The position numbers and the translations under genes are program-made. Shown here piece by piece: positions 23,812-33,459 of a DNA stretch of 64,000 nt (position 1 is the first letter of the stretch; the number at the start of each line of letters is the position of its first letter). This DNA comes from Candidatus Mnemosynella biddleae. GTDB lineage: Archaea > Halobacteriota > Archaeoglobi > Mnemosynellales > Mnemosynellaceae. The notes beneath the pieces are model-generated. The model did not search any database and was not told the origin of the DNA. It saw nothing but the letters and a program-made list of their open reading frames with translations. The stretch is from the NCBI GenBank assembly GCA_002011165.2, contig MTMI02000010.1, positions 62,001 through 126,000 of the forward strand. Reading direction: 5' to 3'.

Positions 23812-24431
23812 CAAAATCCACCTACATTGAGGGTCTTTCTGATTATCTGAGAAATTCCGATGGAAGCGAAGAAATACCAGACTATCCACAGCTGAATCGG
23901 TCCTATGACTGGATGCATGAGAGTTAGTTCTCCTGCAATTGGGAAGAGGATTGCCTGATTGGGATGATTCTGTATGTAAAACCAAGCCCATATGAAGAGC
24001 GGGATGGTAACGATGACAATGTAGGCCATAGATCTCAATTGCATTCTCGAAGTTCTACTCTGAAGTTCCATAATTTCAGGCTGAATTTCCTCAAGTCTCT
24101 TCAAAAGGAATTTATTTTCTGTGGTCTGAGCCTCTTTCATCATCTTCTGGAATTCACTCATCTTCCACTGTGCCTCTTTTATCAAATCCCAATCCATCAC
24201 ATACTTCTGAATGATGGTAGAATACAGACCTGTGATAAGACCCAAGAGAAGAATCATGAGATGTGGGGGGAGACTCTCTGCTATGGGATCGAGCAGTGGA
24301 CTCACGAACTCGGCGATAGACTTTCTGAAGTCCTCGCCGAAAAGGAAGAGACCCAGCATCAATCCAAATCCAAAGCTCAGAATAAAGCGATCAACCCACT
24401 CCCTTGCTCTATTCCTCCTCTTCTTCATCAT
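23811..24431 (-). CDS. EMC3/TMCO1-type membrane insertase (DUF106)
   Basis: 206 aa membrane protein with three main hydrophobic regions (about residues 18-32, 55-75 and 135-160, with a further one near 180) and a cytoplasmic coiled coil rich in Met, KMSEFQKMMKEAQTTE, between the first two groups. This is the archaeal Oxa1/YidC/EMC3 family, thought to insert membrane proteins. It follows adkA with a four-base overlap and precedes cmk; together with secY two genes upstream it forms a membrane protein export group attached to the ribosomal operon. Confidence 0.9.
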   Translation of the reverse strand: MMKKRRNRAREWVDRFILSFGFGLMLGLFLFGEDFRKSIAEFVSPLLDPIAESLPPHLMILLLGLITGLYSTIIQKYVMDWDLIKEAQWKMSEFQKMMKEAQTTENKFLLKRLEEIQPEIMELQSRTSRMQLRSMAYIVIVTIPLFIWAWFYIQNHPNQAILFPIAGELTLMHPVIGPIQLWIVWYFFASIGISQIIRKTLNVGGF

Positions 24432-24982
24432 ACCACCAACGACTTCACGAAGTTTTCAACCGCCTCATCAAGACGATTGTCGTGATTCTTTATGATTGTT
24501 ACGATTGCACCCGTGAGAGTAGAGTAAACCATCGCGACCTTCCTATTCATTTCCTGATGTTCTTCAATATCCTCAAGAGGAGATTTCTCCCTCTTTCGAG
24601 ATTCATCTGAAATCCTTCTCCTCAATATTTCTTCAGGGTCTGCTTCCACAAGAATTATTTGCTTTGGTTTGAGGGTTTCGAGAACCCATTTTGGAAGACC
24701 AGGAAGATATCCTCTCGGGGTTCTCACCGTGCAGTGAGTGTCAACAAAAACTCTACCCCCCATCGAAGCTATTCTCTCGGCAGCTTCTTTTTGAATCTTT
24801 CTCTGAAGATCTTCTGGTAATTTTCTTATCTCGTCTCTATGTGAGACGAGACCTCTCTGAGAGGCAATCTCAAACATCACATCTCCATAATTCACGTAAT
24901 TTGCTTCAATTTTTTCAAGAGCTTTTTTAACAACAGTTGTACTCCCAACTCCGGGAATACCAGTAACAACGATCACGCCCAT
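24428..24982 (-). CDS. adkA: Adenylate kinase, archaeal type
   Basis: Interconverts AMP, ADP and ATP. 184 aa. The N-terminal VVTGIPGVGSTTV P-loop (residues 5-17) is that of the archaeal AdkA family, unrelated in detail to bacterial Adk; VDTHCTVRTPRGYLPGLP holds the AMP-binding and lid residues, and RRRISDESRKRE contributes catalytic arginines. Located six bases after secY in the common archaeal order secY-adkA-DUF106-cmk. Confidence 0.95.
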   Translation of the reverse strand: MGVIVVTGIPGVGSTTVVKKALEKIEANYVNYGDVMFEIASQRGLVSHRDEIRKLPEDLQRKIQKEAAERIASMGGRVFVDTHCTVRTPRGYLPGLPKWVLETLKPKQIILVEADPEEILRRRISDESRKREKSPLEDIEEHQEMNRKVAMVYSTLTGAIVTIIKNHDNRLDEAVENFVKSLVV

Positions 24983-24988
24983 TATTTC

Positions 24989-26470
24989 TCACTCCTTTCC
25001 TAGGAACTTTCTGAGGAATGGATACATCTCCATAACCTGTTCAGAGGCAATTTGCTCATAAAGTCTGTAAACTATACTTACTGTGAGGAGTAATCCAGTT
25101 CCGGTTGTATGTCCGACGGTTCCGAGGAGTGATGACAGTGCTGTGAGGAGGCCTATGATAAAACCTCCTATAACTGTAACTCTTGGTATATATCGTCGAG
25201 TTATTTTCTCTATTGCACCAATGTCTCTCCTGAATCCCGGTATCTGAAGACCGCTTCTCTTTATTTGCCTTGCTACGGCATCAGGACCCATATTAGCTGT
25301 TTCAACCCAGAAAATTGCGAAAACTATTCCTCCTGCTATCAGAATGAAGATGTCTGTGAAGAGATGTAGATAAATCTGCCAATCCTGAAGATGTGCGTAA
25401 TATTCCTGAGCTCTCACCAAAGAGGGAATCCAGTCATAAGGACCTCGAATCGGTGAGAGATAATAAACGAGCCCAGAGACTGCTCGAGTCCCCTCAAACT
25501 TTCCAAATATTTCTATACCCCGATTATAGAGTAGCAATCCGAACATCTGGACGTTGGCTTGAAGAGCTCTAACCAAGATCATCGGAAGGACACTTGCGTA
25601 AACGAGTTTCACGGGGAATTTTCCTCGAGCTCCCCTGACGGCGCTGTGAGCAATCGGAATTTCAACTCTCACACTCTCAACGTAAACAACAAGAAGAATT
25701 ATCAGGATCGTGGTTATCAGAGCCAGAACTCCTCCTTGAACGAGGAGGAAGAAAATTCCACGAGCTGAAAGGAGGAACGATGCTCCCATAGTATTTGCAA
25801 GATAGATCCATTTCGGAATCAATCCTATTGGAATTCCGTGAGTGTCAACCTCCCAGTTGAAGAATCCAGTGATAATAGCCTGAGAGATTCCGGCAACTAT
25901 GAAGAGTCCAACTCCAGAACCAATGCCCCACTTAGAGACGACCTCATCCATAAACATTATGAGGAGACCGCCTATGAAAACTTGGATGAAAATGAGAAGC
26001 GTGAGAGTTGAGAGAGAGATTCCAAGAGCTGAGGCAACTTCAGGATTTGGCTTGAGAAATCCCCCCCATATTTGTGGAAGAGTCTCCAAGATGATCATAA
26101 CAACTACGAGCCACTTCTGAGTGAGCTGAAAGAGTCTTTGATCTTCAGGATTGCTCAAATCAAGAGGAATCACTCTAGCTCCAACGAGAAGCTGAAGAAC
26201 GATAGAAGCAGTGACTATAGGCCCAATTCCAAGGAGAACTATCGAATTTCTTGCTCCAGCAAAAAAGGCTCTGTACATCTCAAAAAGATCCAAAGACTCC
26301 TCGGAAAGACCAAAAACTGGAATATTTGTGAGGACGAAATAAAGAAGAAGAATTCCAATGGTCCACTTCAGTTTTTCTCTAAAGTGAACGTGTCTATCAG
26401 GTTTTTTAACCGAGGGGAAAATCGAGAGAATGTTTAGAAGCTGTGATTTAAAATTCTGCTCTTCCTGCAT
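24989..26470 (-). CDS. secY: Preprotein translocase subunit SecY (Sec61 alpha)
   Basis: Protein-conducting channel, 493 aa with about ten membrane segments. It shows LTNIPVFGL (plug region), GIGSGVGLFIVAG, and the basic cytoplasmic loops ESVRVEIPIAHSAVRGARGKFP and DAVARQIKRSGLQIPGFR typical of archaeal SecY. Start ATG 26470 is preceded by GAGGAG with five-base spacing; the in-frame GTG at 26476 lies inside that site. It comes directly after rpl15 as in nearly all archaea. Confidence 0.97.
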   Translation of the reverse strand: MQEEQNFKSQLLNILSIFPSVKKPDRHVHFREKLKWTIGILLLYFVLTNIPVFGLSEESLDLFEMYRAFFAGARNSIVLLGIGPIVTASIVLQLLVGARVIPLDLSNPEDQRLFQLTQKWLVVVMIILETLPQIWGGFLKPNPEVASALGISLSTLTLLIFIQVFIGGLLIMFMDEVVSKWGIGSGVGLFIVAGISQAIITGFFNWEVDTHGIPIGLIPKWIYLANTMGASFLLSARGIFFLLVQGGVLALITTILIILLVVYVESVRVEIPIAHSAVRGARGKFPVKLVYASVLPMILVRALQANVQMFGLLLYNRGIEIFGKFEGTRAVSGLVYYLSPIRGPYDWIPSLVRAQEYYAHLQDWQIYLHLFTDIFILIAGGIVFAIFWVETANMGPDAVARQIKRSGLQIPGFRRDIGAIEKITRRYIPRVTVIGGFIIGLLTALSSLLGTVGHTTGTGLLLTVSIVYRLYEQIASEQVMEMYPFLRKFLGKE

Positions 26471-26472
26471 CC

Positions 26473-26910
26473 TCACTCCTCTACAACTGCTTTTCCACCA
26501 ACTTCTTCAATCTTTTCAATCGCTCTCTCCGAGAACTCCTTCGCAATTACAACTAATTTGTTTCTCACTTGACCTCCACCAAGAATCTTATCAACTCCAA
26601 GCTCGGATGCGCGAACTTCTATTATATCTCCTTCCCTTTTAGCAACACCAGAAGCAATGAGCTCTTCAATTTTCTCGTCAATCTCTCCAATGTTCATAAC
26701 TGCGAGCTCCTTCTCTACCTTGGGCTTGAATCCATGCTTACCAAAGGGTTTACCTATATGCCTTCCCATGAGCAGATATTTCACGAAATGATGCTTACAC
26801 CCTCCAGAAAATCCCCTACCTCCTCTATTTCCAGCTCCTCTTCTGTTCTTGTGAGTGCCACCTCCACATGTTCTGCTTCCGCGATATTTCTTAACTTTCT
26901 TTTTTCCCAT
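26473..26910 (-). CDS. rpl15: Large ribosomal subunit protein uL15
   Basis: 145 aa. The glycine-rich RNA-binding N-terminus (SRTCGGGTHKNRRGAGNRGG) and the C-terminal L18e/L15 fold (ILGGGQVRNKLVVIAKEFSERA) are both clear. Ends just ahead of secY. ATG 26910 has an AGGAGGTCACG run before it, giving a strong ribosome-binding site. Confidence 0.97.
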   Translation of the reverse strand: MGKKKVKKYRGSRTCGGGTHKNRRGAGNRGGRGFSGGCKHHFVKYLLMGRHIGKPFGKHGFKPKVEKELAVMNIGEIDEKIEELIASGVAKREGDIIEVRASELGVDKILGGGQVRNKLVVIAKEFSERAIEKIEEVGGKAVVEE

Positions 26911-26922
26911 GATCGTGACCTC

Positions 26923-27387
26923 CTAACGCATCTGTTTCAACAACTTATTTATCTCTTTTCCATAATATCCAAGAGCTCCGCCTTCTTTAAAAGTTTTCTT
27001 AAGTCCTCTATGACCTTTTCTTGGAGGATGTAACCTGAAAACAGGTATCAAACCTGTAATCTCCTTAATTGAGATCTCACCATTAACTATCGCTTTCGCA
27101 AGCTCACGTATGCCTCCATACCTCGTGTTATTTCTTACGTATTCATCAGTTAACCTTCTTCCTCCCCCGAGCCTTCCTCTTCTTCTGAGAAGAAGTTCCA
27201 TTGTCTCTGCATCAATTTCTCCCCATGCAACATAGTCCTTTACTTTCTGAATCATTCCTCTGTAATGCGGATTATCGTCCACAATCACACAGTGGTTCAC
27301 TCTGTTTAACCTGAGCATCCTAAGAGTATCCTCAACCTCTCTAGGAACATTTACAGTGCCCTTTAATCTTACGACCGCAAGTTTCAA
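26923..27387 (-). CDS. rpl30: Large ribosomal subunit protein uL30
   Basis: 154 aa, the long archaeal/eukaryotic form: a core beginning AVVRLKGTVNVPREVEDTL and a C-terminal extension containing RLHPPRKGHRGLKKTF and GALGYYGKEINKLL. Bacterial L30 ends after about 60 residues. Two bases separate it from rps5 upstream. Confidence 0.97.
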   Translation of the reverse strand: MKLAVVRLKGTVNVPREVEDTLRMLRLNRVNHCVIVDDNPHYRGMIQKVKDYVAWGEIDAETMELLLRRRGRLGGGRRLTDEYVRNNTRYGGIRELAKAIVNGEISIKEITGLIPVFRLHPPRKGHRGLKKTFKEGGALGYYGKEINKLLKQMR

Positions 27388-27389
27388 TT

Positions 27390-27998
27390 CTATCCCTCCA
27401 GTTTCCTGATCCTCATCGTGTTCTTCAAAGCATCGAAAGTAGCTTTAGCAAAATTTATAGTTGTTCTCGTCTCTCCGCTCGTCCAAGTCCACACATCTCT
27501 GATGCCAGCAAGCTCGAGAACCTTCTTAGCAGTTTGACCCGCAACTATTCCAAGACCTCTCGGAGCTGGTCTCAAAAGTATTGTAACACTTCCACATCTA
27601 CCCTCAACCTCGTAGGGTACAGAGTGCTTCTCATCACATCCGCACTCCCAAGAACCGCATCCAAGCTCCACTTTGGTAATATTCAACTTAGCATCTCTTA
27701 TCGCCTTTTTGATTGATTGGCCAACTTGAGTGTCCTTTCCAACACCCACTCCTATAAATCCGTTCATGTTTCCAACTGCAACAACTGCTCTGAACTTTAC
27801 TCTTCTTCCAGAATCCGTCATCCTCTGAACGAGATTTATGTCAAGAACCTCATCGGTGAGATCTGGGAGGAGCGTGTCAACTATCTCCACTTCCTTAATA
27901 GGATGCCCCGTTAGAAGAGCTTCCTCCATCGTTGTTATCTTCTCCTCTTTCACAAGTTTTCCAAGCTTTGTTTTTGGTATCCACTCCTCCAGTGTCAT
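27390..27998 (-). CDS. rps5: Small ribosomal subunit protein uS5
   Basis: 202 aa. Double-stranded RNA-binding half [21 protein letters not shown] (residues about 70-90) and C-terminal half [24 protein letters not shown] are standard. ATG 27998 overlaps the rpl18 stop as TGATG; a GTG one codon upstream is less likely. Archaeal insert [12 protein letters not shown] with three cysteines is present in the middle. Confidence 0.97.
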   Translation of the reverse strand: MTLEEWIPKTKLGKLVKEEKITTMEEALLTGHPIKEVEIVDTLLPDLTDEVLDINLVQRMTDSGRRVKFRAVVAVGNMNGFIGVGVGKDTQVGQSIKKAIRDAKLNITKVELGCGSWECGCDEKHSVPYEVEGRCGSVTILLRPAPRGLGIVAGQTAKKVLELAGIRDVWTWTSGETRTTINFAKATFDALKNTMRIRKLEG

Positions 27999-28513
27999 CA
28001 CTCTGCACCTCCGAAACTTTCGATTATCTTTCTCTTAACATTTTCAACGACTTCCCTCATATCCTCGGATATGTGCTCACCATAAATCCTAGAATCATCT
28101 GGAAGAATCTCGGGATTGTGAGGTATGTCAAGACCTGCCTCAAGTGCTCCTCTAAGTGCTGCATAAACTCTGTTACCTCTCGTGGGTCTTTGAAGGCCCA
28201 TGTCGAGGATTGCTTCTTCAAATCCCTTCTGGATTGCTCTTAAACCGCAGAGAAGACCAGTTAAATAAGCAGCAGGTGTGTTGGACGTGCTTCCAGAATA
28301 GCCGAACTTTCTGAGCTCATCCGAGGTTGCCATTGCCTCAGTTGTATCTCCACCCTCACGATAACATATCACCTGAGTGATGATCCTTCTTGTGGTCTTT
28401 CTGACAACAAATCTCGGTTTTCCAGACTTTAAAAGCTTTAATCGCTGTCTGTAATCGGTTTTAGCTTCCCTTCTCCTTCTCACAGGAACCCTATAATTTG
28501 GACCTTTAGCCAT
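27998..28513 (-). CDS. rpl18: Large ribosomal subunit protein uL18
   Basis: 171 aa, binds 5S rRNA with L5. [23 protein letters not shown] at the N-terminus and [17 protein letters not shown] in the core match archaeal L18/eukaryotic L5 relatives. Starts eight bases inside the rpl19e coding end (28506), so the two genes are coupled. Confidence 0.97.
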   Translation of the reverse strand: MAKGPNYRVPVRRRREAKTDYRQRLKLLKSGKPRFVVRKTTRRIITQVICYREGGDTTEAMATSDELRKFGYSGSTSNTPAAYLTGLLCGLRAIQKGFEEAILDMGLQRPTRGNRVYAALRGALEAGLDIPHNPEILPDDSRIYGEHISEDMREVVENVKRKIIESFGGAE

Positions 28514-28970
28514 GGTTTTCCTCCACCATAAGGTTGTATGATCTTATATAAGCCTGAAGATGTGAGACGCTTCTGAACTCTCCTCCGCCCGCTTTTCTGT
28601 ATAATTTTCTGTAAGTTGATCTGTCGATCAGTCCCTTATCTCTTAACTCTCTCAGATAGCTTCTTAAAGCCCGTATCTTCTTTACCCATTGCCTCTTCTT
28701 TGGATCTCTGGCTCCTTTTGCTCCTTTTCTACTTCCCGGTCCTTTTCTATGCCCTTTACTCCTCTTAAGAGCTCTTTCTCTTGCACGAGCTCTGCTTACT
28801 CCTTTCTTAGGCTTCTTCTTTATTTTACCCTCTTTGATAAGTTCTCTAATGTCTTCTCTCGTAATTGCAGTTGCAATCTCCTCAAGTGCAGATGGATCAA
28901 ACCAGACCCTCTCAAGACCTACTTTCATTACTTCTGCTGCTAGTCTTCTTTGAGCTATGAGATTGACCAT
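28506..28970 (-). CDS. rpl19e: Large ribosomal subunit protein eL19
   Basis: 154 aa, present only in archaea and eukaryotes. [16 protein letters not shown] at the start, then a long basic helix rich in Arg, Lys and Gly ([16 protein letters not shown]), then LRRELRDKG-like and [12 protein letters not shown] end. Overlaps the rpl32e stop by one base. Confidence 0.96.
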   Translation of the reverse strand: MVNLIAQRRLAAEVMKVGLERVWFDPSALEEIATAITREDIRELIKEGKIKKKPKKGVSRARARERALKRSKGHRKGPGSRKGAKGARDPKKRQWVKKIRALRSYLRELRDKGLIDRSTYRKLYRKAGGGEFRSVSHLQAYIRSYNLMVEENHG

Positions 28971-29575
28971 CAGTCTTCCCTCCTCAGCTTGTTGAGGATC
29001 TTGATGCCAAGAGACTCAGCGTATTTCTCTATTTCAAGCCTCTTCTTTGTGCCAACAGTAGAAGCTATTCTCACAACCTGTCTTTCAGGATCGACAGTCT
29101 CAAGCTCCTGAACGTTCCTTACAAGAACTTCTTCATAACCAGAGGGATGAAGTCCTCTCACAACTCGAGGAGCACCGTAACCAACCTGAACAACATTTCC
29201 TCTTCCGGCAAACTTCCTTCTGAGCTTGTTGTGAATTCCTCTTGGCCTTCTCCAAGATTCGTCAAGAGATTTCTTTTTATGCGCCTGATACCTCCTGAAC
29301 TCAGGTTTCTTTTTCTTTAAAACCTCTCTTACTCTCAGAAGCCTCTCAAACTCTTTATCTACAGTAGCTTCTTCCTTGTAGATTTTCCCAAGTTGTTCCT
29401 TTATTTTTCTCGCCAGAGCTTCACCTATACCCTCCACTTTTGAGATCTCCTCGACTGTTGCTCTTCTGAGATCTTCCAAAGAACGGAATCCGGCTTCGTA
29501 CAGTGCTTCTGCCTTCTTCTTTCCTATTCCTTCAAGCTGAGTGAGCTGAGATATTACCTCTTCCTTCATCTTCAT
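28970..29575 (-). CDS. rpl32e: Large ribosomal subunit protein eL32 with N-terminal helix-hairpin-helix domain
   Basis: 201 aa. The C-terminal 130 residues, from about [17 protein letters not shown], are normal eL32. The first 65 residues contain two helix-hairpin-helix elements, [18 protein letters not shown] and [17 protein letters not shown], like the DNA/RNA-binding repeats of repair proteins. Similar extensions occur in eL32 of haloarchaea and some relatives, and they probably lie at the ribosome surface. The four-base overlap with rpl6 supports the long start, and no ATG sits at the domain border. Confidence 0.93.
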   Translation of the reverse strand: MKMKEEVISQLTQLEGIGKKKAEALYEAGFRSLEDLRRATVEEISKVEGIGEALARKIKEQLGKIYKEEATVDKEFERLLRVREVLKKKKPEFRRYQAHKKKSLDESWRRPRGIHNKLRRKFAGRGNVVQVGYGAPRVVRGLHPSGYEEVLVRNVQELETVDPERQVVRIASTVGTKKRLEIEKYAESLGIKILNKLRRED

Positions 29576-30102
29576 CCCTTCTCCACGATGTATATTCCAT
29601 CCTGGAAAACTCGAATATCGAGATCTTTCACCTTCGTTGCTTGCTCTATATTTGCAGCAGTCTGCCCAACTGCTTCTTTGTCTACTCCTTTCACCACCAG
29701 CTCATTTCCCTTGATCTCAACTTTCGTTCCTTCTCCAACTATCTTTGCAAACCTTGGATGTCTCTCTCCAAGAAAGTTTGAGATAACAACCTCATCTCCC
29801 TGAACTTTAACTTGAATGGGAAAATGAGAATAAACAATCTTCATCTTATACTCGTAACCTTCGGTAACACCCTTTATCATATTTCTTATGTGTGCAGCAT
29901 AGGTTCCAGCGATGGCCCTCTGCCTCCTTCTATCCTTCGTTACTCCAATGAAGACCTCATCACCTTCAACTCTGATCTCAACTCCAGGATAGGAGAGAGT
30001 TCTCGAGAGGGTTCCCTTAGGACCGGAAACAGTAACTTTATCCCCCTCAACATTTACCGAAACGCCTTCTGGAATCTTAACGACGAGATCTTTCACAACC
30101 AT
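29572..30102 (-). CDS. rpl6: Large ribosomal subunit protein uL6
   Basis: 176 aa with two similar domains ([23 protein letters not shown] and [15 protein letters not shown]). Start is ATG 30102, preceded by GGTGGGAG; an in-frame extension to 30258 would run back through rps8 and is not real. Confidence 0.97.
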   Translation of the reverse strand: MVVKDLVVKIPEGVSVNVEGDKVTVSGPKGTLSRTLSYPGVEIRVEGDEVFIGVTKDRRRQRAIAGTYAAHIRNMIKGVTEGYEYKMKIVYSHFPIQVKVQGDEVVISNFLGERHPRFAKIVGEGTKVEIKGNELVVKGVDKEAVGQTAANIEQATKVKDLDIRVFQDGIYIVEKG

Positions 30103-30112
30103 CTCTCCCACC

Positions 30113-30502
30113 TCAATAAACGTATCCAAGCAGATGTCCTCCGACTCCGTGTTCTCTAGCTTCTTTATGGGACATGACACCTTTAGATGTGGTGAGTATG
30201 AGGATTCCGAACTCCCTTGCAGGAAGATATCTCTTCTCCCATTTCTCCGATTCGCCAAGTCTCATGGGAAATCTCGGTTTTATAGCGTTACAGTCATTAA
30301 TTCTTCCCAAGAGCTTTACTTTAAACTTTCCAGCTTTTTTATCATCTATAAACTCGAAATCACCTATGTAGCCATGCTCTTTCATGACTCTGAGAACGTT
30401 TCCGATTAACTTAGAAGCGGGTTCGATGATTACTTCTCTCTTCCCCGCCTTCTCAGCGTTTTTTATTCTTGCAAGAGCGTCCGAAAGCGGATCCATCAAC
30501 AC
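30113..30502 (-). CDS. rps8: Small ribosomal subunit protein uS8
   Basis: 129 aa. [17 protein letters not shown] at the start and [22 protein letters not shown] at the end are the conserved ends. Likely initiation at GTG 30502 (MLMDPL, as in relatives) after GGGGTGACAG; ATG 30496 is an alternative. Confidence 0.96.
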   Translation of the reverse strand: MLMDPLSDALARIKNAEKAGKREVIIEPASKLIGNVLRVMKEHGYIGDFEFIDDKKAGKFKVKLLGRINDCNAIKPRFPMRLGESEKWEKRYLPAREFGILILTTSKGVMSHKEAREHGVGGHLLGYVY

Positions 30503-30517
30503 GATCTGTCACCCCTC

Positions 30518-30661
30518 TCAATTGTATTTTTCAAACCCCATCTCGTGAGCCACTTCTCTGAAACACTGCCTGCAGAGATAAATACCATACCTCCTTATCA
30601 ATCCTCTCTTTCTACCGCATCTCCTGCATTCATTAGCCCCTCTTCCGAATTTCTTTGGCAT
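30518..30661 (-). CDS. rps14: Small ribosomal subunit protein uS14 (zinc form)
   Basis: 47 aa, very short. Reading gives [20 protein letters not shown] and continues to ...GFEKYN. Cys12, Cys15, Cys30 and Cys33 form the zinc site of the archaeal C+ type. Its ATG overlaps the rpl5 stop region by one base, and it ends 16 bases before rps8, in the conserved order L5-S14-S8. Confidence 0.97.
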   Translation of the reverse strand: MPKKFGRGANECRRCGRKRGLIRRYGIYLCRQCFREVAHEMGFEKYN

Positions 30662-31167
30662 CACACCACCTCCACACCGAACTCCTCAGTGATGAATTTA
30701 ATTGCCTCCTCTTTGGTCACTCTATGAGAGCTTCCAATCTTGCTTCTCTTGATCTTTCTTCTTGCAACTCTGTAACCCGGTCTCGCAAGAAAGACGCACA
30801 CATCCATCCCAAAAATTCCAATCTCTGGATTGTAGCTCACATCTGGAAAGTCAATATGCTCCTCAATTCCAAATGAGAATGCTCCGTAATTGTCAAATTG
30901 CTTTGAGGAGAGGCGATTCTTTATTATTGGAAATGCTCTTCTCAGAAAATCAACCGCTCTCTCTCCTCTAAGTGTCACCTTACATCCTATGGGTTCTCCC
31001 TTCCTTATCCCGAAAGTCTGAATGGTTCTCTTTGCATAAGTTCTCACGGGCTTTTGACCGGTAAGAAGCTCAAGTACTTTTTCAGCATTTACAAGTCTCT
31101 GACCGCTCTCTCCAACTCCGATGTTAACAGTGACCTTGTCCACGTAAATCTTTCTCATTGGATTCAT
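30661..31167 (-). CDS. rpl5: Large ribosomal subunit protein uL5
   Basis: 168 aa 5S rRNA-binding protein. [19 protein letters not shown] and [17 protein letters not shown] match archaeal L5. Start ATG 31167 (MNPMRK) overlaps the rps4e stop by four bases. Confidence 0.97.
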   Translation of the reverse strand: MNPMRKIYVDKVTVNIGVGESGQRLVNAEKVLELLTGQKPVRTYAKRTIQTFGIRKGEPIGCKVTLRGERAVDFLRRAFPIIKNRLSSKQFDNYGAFSFGIEEHIDFPDVSYNPEIGIFGMDVCVFLARPGYRVARRKIKRSKIGSSHRVTKEEAIKFITEEFGVEVV

Positions 31168-31862
31168 TCTGCAATCACCTCAATAAGAGGTTCGTCTCTT
31201 CCCACGACGAAGACGTAATCTTCTATGGTCTCAAATTCCTCTCCATTAGCCGAAATGATGACTCTATTTGGCTGAGGTCCTCTGATAATTTTTATTTCCT
31301 TTATCTTTCCGAGAACTCCGATGTGCTTACCTCCAATCACAATCGCTAAATTTCCTTCCTTATATTCCACATGATCGAGGATTTTCTTATCCGGAAGAGA
31401 GATAAGAATGCTATCCTTAGTTGAATAGGAGTTATCTGCAAATATATTCGCTCCATCATGCAAATTCAGTTGTATTTTTCCACCTTTCACAACTGTTTTG
31501 TTTCTAATCTTACAAAGCTTTACATCGGGTCTTTCTGTCTCCACGAGTCTGAGAACTCCTCTTTTATCGTAAAGAACGCGATAATGCTTCTCAATTGAAG
31601 GAATTGAGACTACATCGAAGAGACCTACTGGAAACTTGTAATTCTTTCTGACAATCCCATCGACATAGATGTGTCCCTCGCTCAGAATTTTCTTAACTTC
31701 TCTCATGTTGTGAGCAAACTTCAAGACGTCTCTGAGCACTACAGCCAGAGGAAGCGAGGACTCCTGAGAATGTGGTCCTGGAGAGGGTTTGACGACCCAT
31801 TTAAACTCCTTTCTCGGTATTGCCCAACTTTTCGGTGCGGTTATTCTTTTTCTGTGAGCCAT
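31164..31862 (-). CDS. rps4e: Small ribosomal subunit protein eS4
   Basis: 232 aa. MAHRKRITAPKSWAIPRK, an S4-type RNA-binding middle (EVKKILSEGHIYVDGIVRK) and a C-terminal KOW-like motif (IVIGGKHIGVLGKIKEI) are the archaeal/eukaryotic S4e features. One-base gap to rpl24. Confidence 0.97.
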   Translation of the reverse strand: MAHRKRITAPKSWAIPRKEFKWVVKPSPGPHSQESSLPLAVVLRDVLKFAHNMREVKKILSEGHIYVDGIVRKNYKFPVGLFDVVSIPSIEKHYRVLYDKRGVLRLVETERPDVKLCKIRNKTVVKGGKIQLNLHDGANIFADNSYSTKDSILISLPDKKILDHVEYKEGNLAIVIGGKHIGVLGKIKEIKIIRGPQPNRVIISANGEEFETIEDYVFVVGRDEPLIEVIAE

Positions 31863-32219
31863 TTACTTCCCCCTCATCAAGACTTCTTCCCTCTTTTTAT
31901 CCTCAAGATTGAGCTTCACTATCATAACGTTCGAAGGATGAATCGGAAGAGGAGCTGTCGTTCCATCTGCTTTTGAGATTGTAACACCATCCACAGTTAT
32001 CCTATATCTCTTGAGATTAACTGAGAGAACCTTTCCCTCATGACCTCTGAAAGAGCCTCTCATAATCCTTACAGTATCTCCAGCTTTAACCTGAGCGTTT
32101 CTTCTCCCATACTTCCTCCGAAGTTCAGGGGAGAGAGTTGCCCTAACAAACTTCTGTCTCCTGTGAAGAGGAGCCTGATAGTAGGCTTTTCTTTGCTTTC
32201 TCGGTTGTCTCGAAGGCAT
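31863..32219 (-). CDS. rpl24: Large ribosomal subunit protein uL24
   Basis: 118 aa with a KOW motif ([19 protein letters not shown]) in the middle and a basic N-terminus [10 protein letters not shown]. Start ATG 32219 has GAGGTG six bases before it; the GTG at 32228 is inside that binding site and is rejected. Confidence 0.96.
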   Translation of the reverse strand: MPSRQPRKQRKAYYQAPLHRRQKFVRATLSPELRRKYGRRNAQVKAGDTVRIMRGSFRGHEGKVLSVNLKRYRITVDGVTISKADGTTAPLPIHPSNVMIVKLNLEDKKREEVLMRGK

Positions 32220-32229
32220 TTTTCTCACC

Positions 32230-32628
32230 TCACACTATCATCGTTGCTGCGGAAGCTATTTTCGGAAATCTCTCCACAACCTCTCTGGCAACCGGTCCCT
32301 TTATTTCACTTCCTTTCGGTTCTCCTTTCTCGTTCACGATCACCGCAGCATTATCCTCAAACTTGATTCTTATTCCGTCAGGTCTCCTGTACTCCTTTCT
32401 CTGTCTGATGATGACAGCATAGACTATCTGTTTTCTCATCTCGGGCGTTCCTTTCTTAACTGTTGCAATAACCATGTCTCCGACTCCTGCTTTCGGATAC
32501 CTGTTTCTCACTCCTTTATAACCCTTAACTTGGATGATCTGGATAACTCTTGCTCCTGTATTATCTACACACTCCAGTTTCGAGCCCGTATGAAGAGCTC
32601 TTGTAACTCTTGCTTTCTTCGCTCTCAT
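32230..32628 (-). CDS. rpl14: Large ribosomal subunit protein uL14
   Basis: 132 aa, the normal archaeal length. [20 protein letters not shown] starts it, and [18 protein letters not shown] is the conserved core. Start ATG 32628, with a four-base overlap into rps17; a longer frame upstream reads through rps17. Confidence 0.97.
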   Translation of the reverse strand: MRAKKARVTRALHTGSKLECVDNTGARVIQIIQVKGYKGVRNRYPKAGVGDMVIATVKKGTPEMRKQIVYAVIIRQRKEYRRPDGIRIKFEDNAAVIVNEKGEPKGSEIKGPVAREVVERFPKIASAATMIV

Positions 32629-32960
32629 TCCTCGCCCCTCCTCTGCACCTCTATAACTACGAAATGCTTCGTTTTGCTCAGAGGTCTGCACTCCGCAATT
32701 TTAACAACATCTCCAACTTTAGCATTTATACACGGAGGATTATGAGCGTGCAACTTTGATCTCTTCTTGAGATATCTCTCATATTTCGGAACTTTTCTCA
32801 GGAGTTCTCTCTCAATTACCACAGTCCTCTGAGCTTTATCGCTTACAACCTTTCCGACGAAAATCTGACCTCTCACAGATAAAGTGCCGTGAAATGGACA
32901 GTTCTTATCGTTGCATTCTTCTTCTGGCGCTTTAACATCAATTCCGATATCTCTCGCCAT
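32625..32960 (-). CDS. rps17: Small ribosomal subunit protein uS17
   Basis: 111 aa OB-fold protein. [16 protein letters not shown] with [10 protein letters not shown] (archaeal cysteine insert) precedes the core [20 protein letters not shown]. Start ATG 32960 has GGTG six bases upstream; the GTG at 32969 overlaps that site. Follows rnp1 by five bases. Confidence 0.96.
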   Translation of the reverse strand: MARDIGIDVKAPEEECNDKNCPFHGTLSVRGQIFVGKVVSDKAQRTVVIERELLRKVPKYERYLKKRSKLHAHNPPCINAKVGDVVKIAECRPLSKTKHFVVIEVQRRGEE

Positions 32961-32965
32961 TTCCC

Positions 32966-33256
32966 TCACCTTATCCTGAACTTCTTCTTGAATTTGTTCT
33001 TTATTCTTAACTCTGGTCTCGAAATGAGGAGATCACCATTAACTCTAACGCAAACATCTCCTAGATCAAAGAGGAACGTATTCCCATGTTTGGGAATTTT
33101 TTTCTCTTTACCTTCTGAATCTATTATCAACATCTTTGCAGTTTCGTCAACAACGACTCCTCTAATTCCCTTCATCAAAGGATTTGTTGACTCCTCAACT
33201 TCAACCTTCAAACCGAGGAGTTCATGATATATCAAATTATCGGGTCTTATCTCCAT
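32966..33256 (-). CDS. rnp1: Ribonuclease P protein component 1 (Rpp29)
   Basis: 96 aa Sm-like barrel protein of RNase [21 protein letters not shown] and [17 protein letters not shown], with a C-terminal [16 protein letters not shown], match archaeal Rnp1. Its place between rpl29 and rps17 is the usual one in euryarchaea. ATG 33256 overlaps the rpl29 stop as TGATG. Pairs functionally with Rnp4 (11649). Confidence 0.94.
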   Translation of the reverse strand: MEIRPDNLIYHELLGLKVEVEESTNPLMKGIRGVVVDETAKMLIIDSEGKEKKIPKHGNTFLFDLGDVCVRVNGDLLISRPELRIKNKFKKKFRIR

Positions 33257-33459
33257 CAAACCTCACCAAGTTCTCTTTGTATAGTTTTTATCCTCGCAAT
33301 CGCCTTTCTGAGCTCTTTTAATCTTCCGGGATTCTCAGGAGCTCCTCCTGAATACGCCATACCTCTCTCGGCTATGAGCTCTTCTTCAAGCTCCTCCAGC
33401 TTTTTCTTTCTTTCCTCAGGGGTCATTTTTCTTATCTCCTCAGCTCTCAGCACCGGCAT
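33256..33459 (-). CDS. rpl29: Large ribosomal subunit protein uL29
   Basis: 67 aa, two long antiparallel helices: LRAEEIRKMTPEERKKKLEEL and RLKELRKAIARIKTIQREL. Start ATG 33459 (MPVLRAEEIR) has GGTGAGGAGG before it. Its beginning overlaps the end of rps3 by 20 bases. Confidence 0.95.
   Translation of the reverse strand: MPVLRAEEIRKMTPEERKKKLEELEEELIAERGMAYSGGAPENPGRLKELRKAIARIKTIQRELGEV

Noticed and set aside
23287-23991. Longer cytidylate kinase starting at 23991
   Set aside because: The extra 60 codons read across the insertase gene in another frame; the P-loop starts at ATG 23811.
29572-30258. Longer uL6 protein starting at 30258
   Set aside because: The extra 52 codons lie within rps8; GGTGGGAG before ATG 30102 marks the true start.
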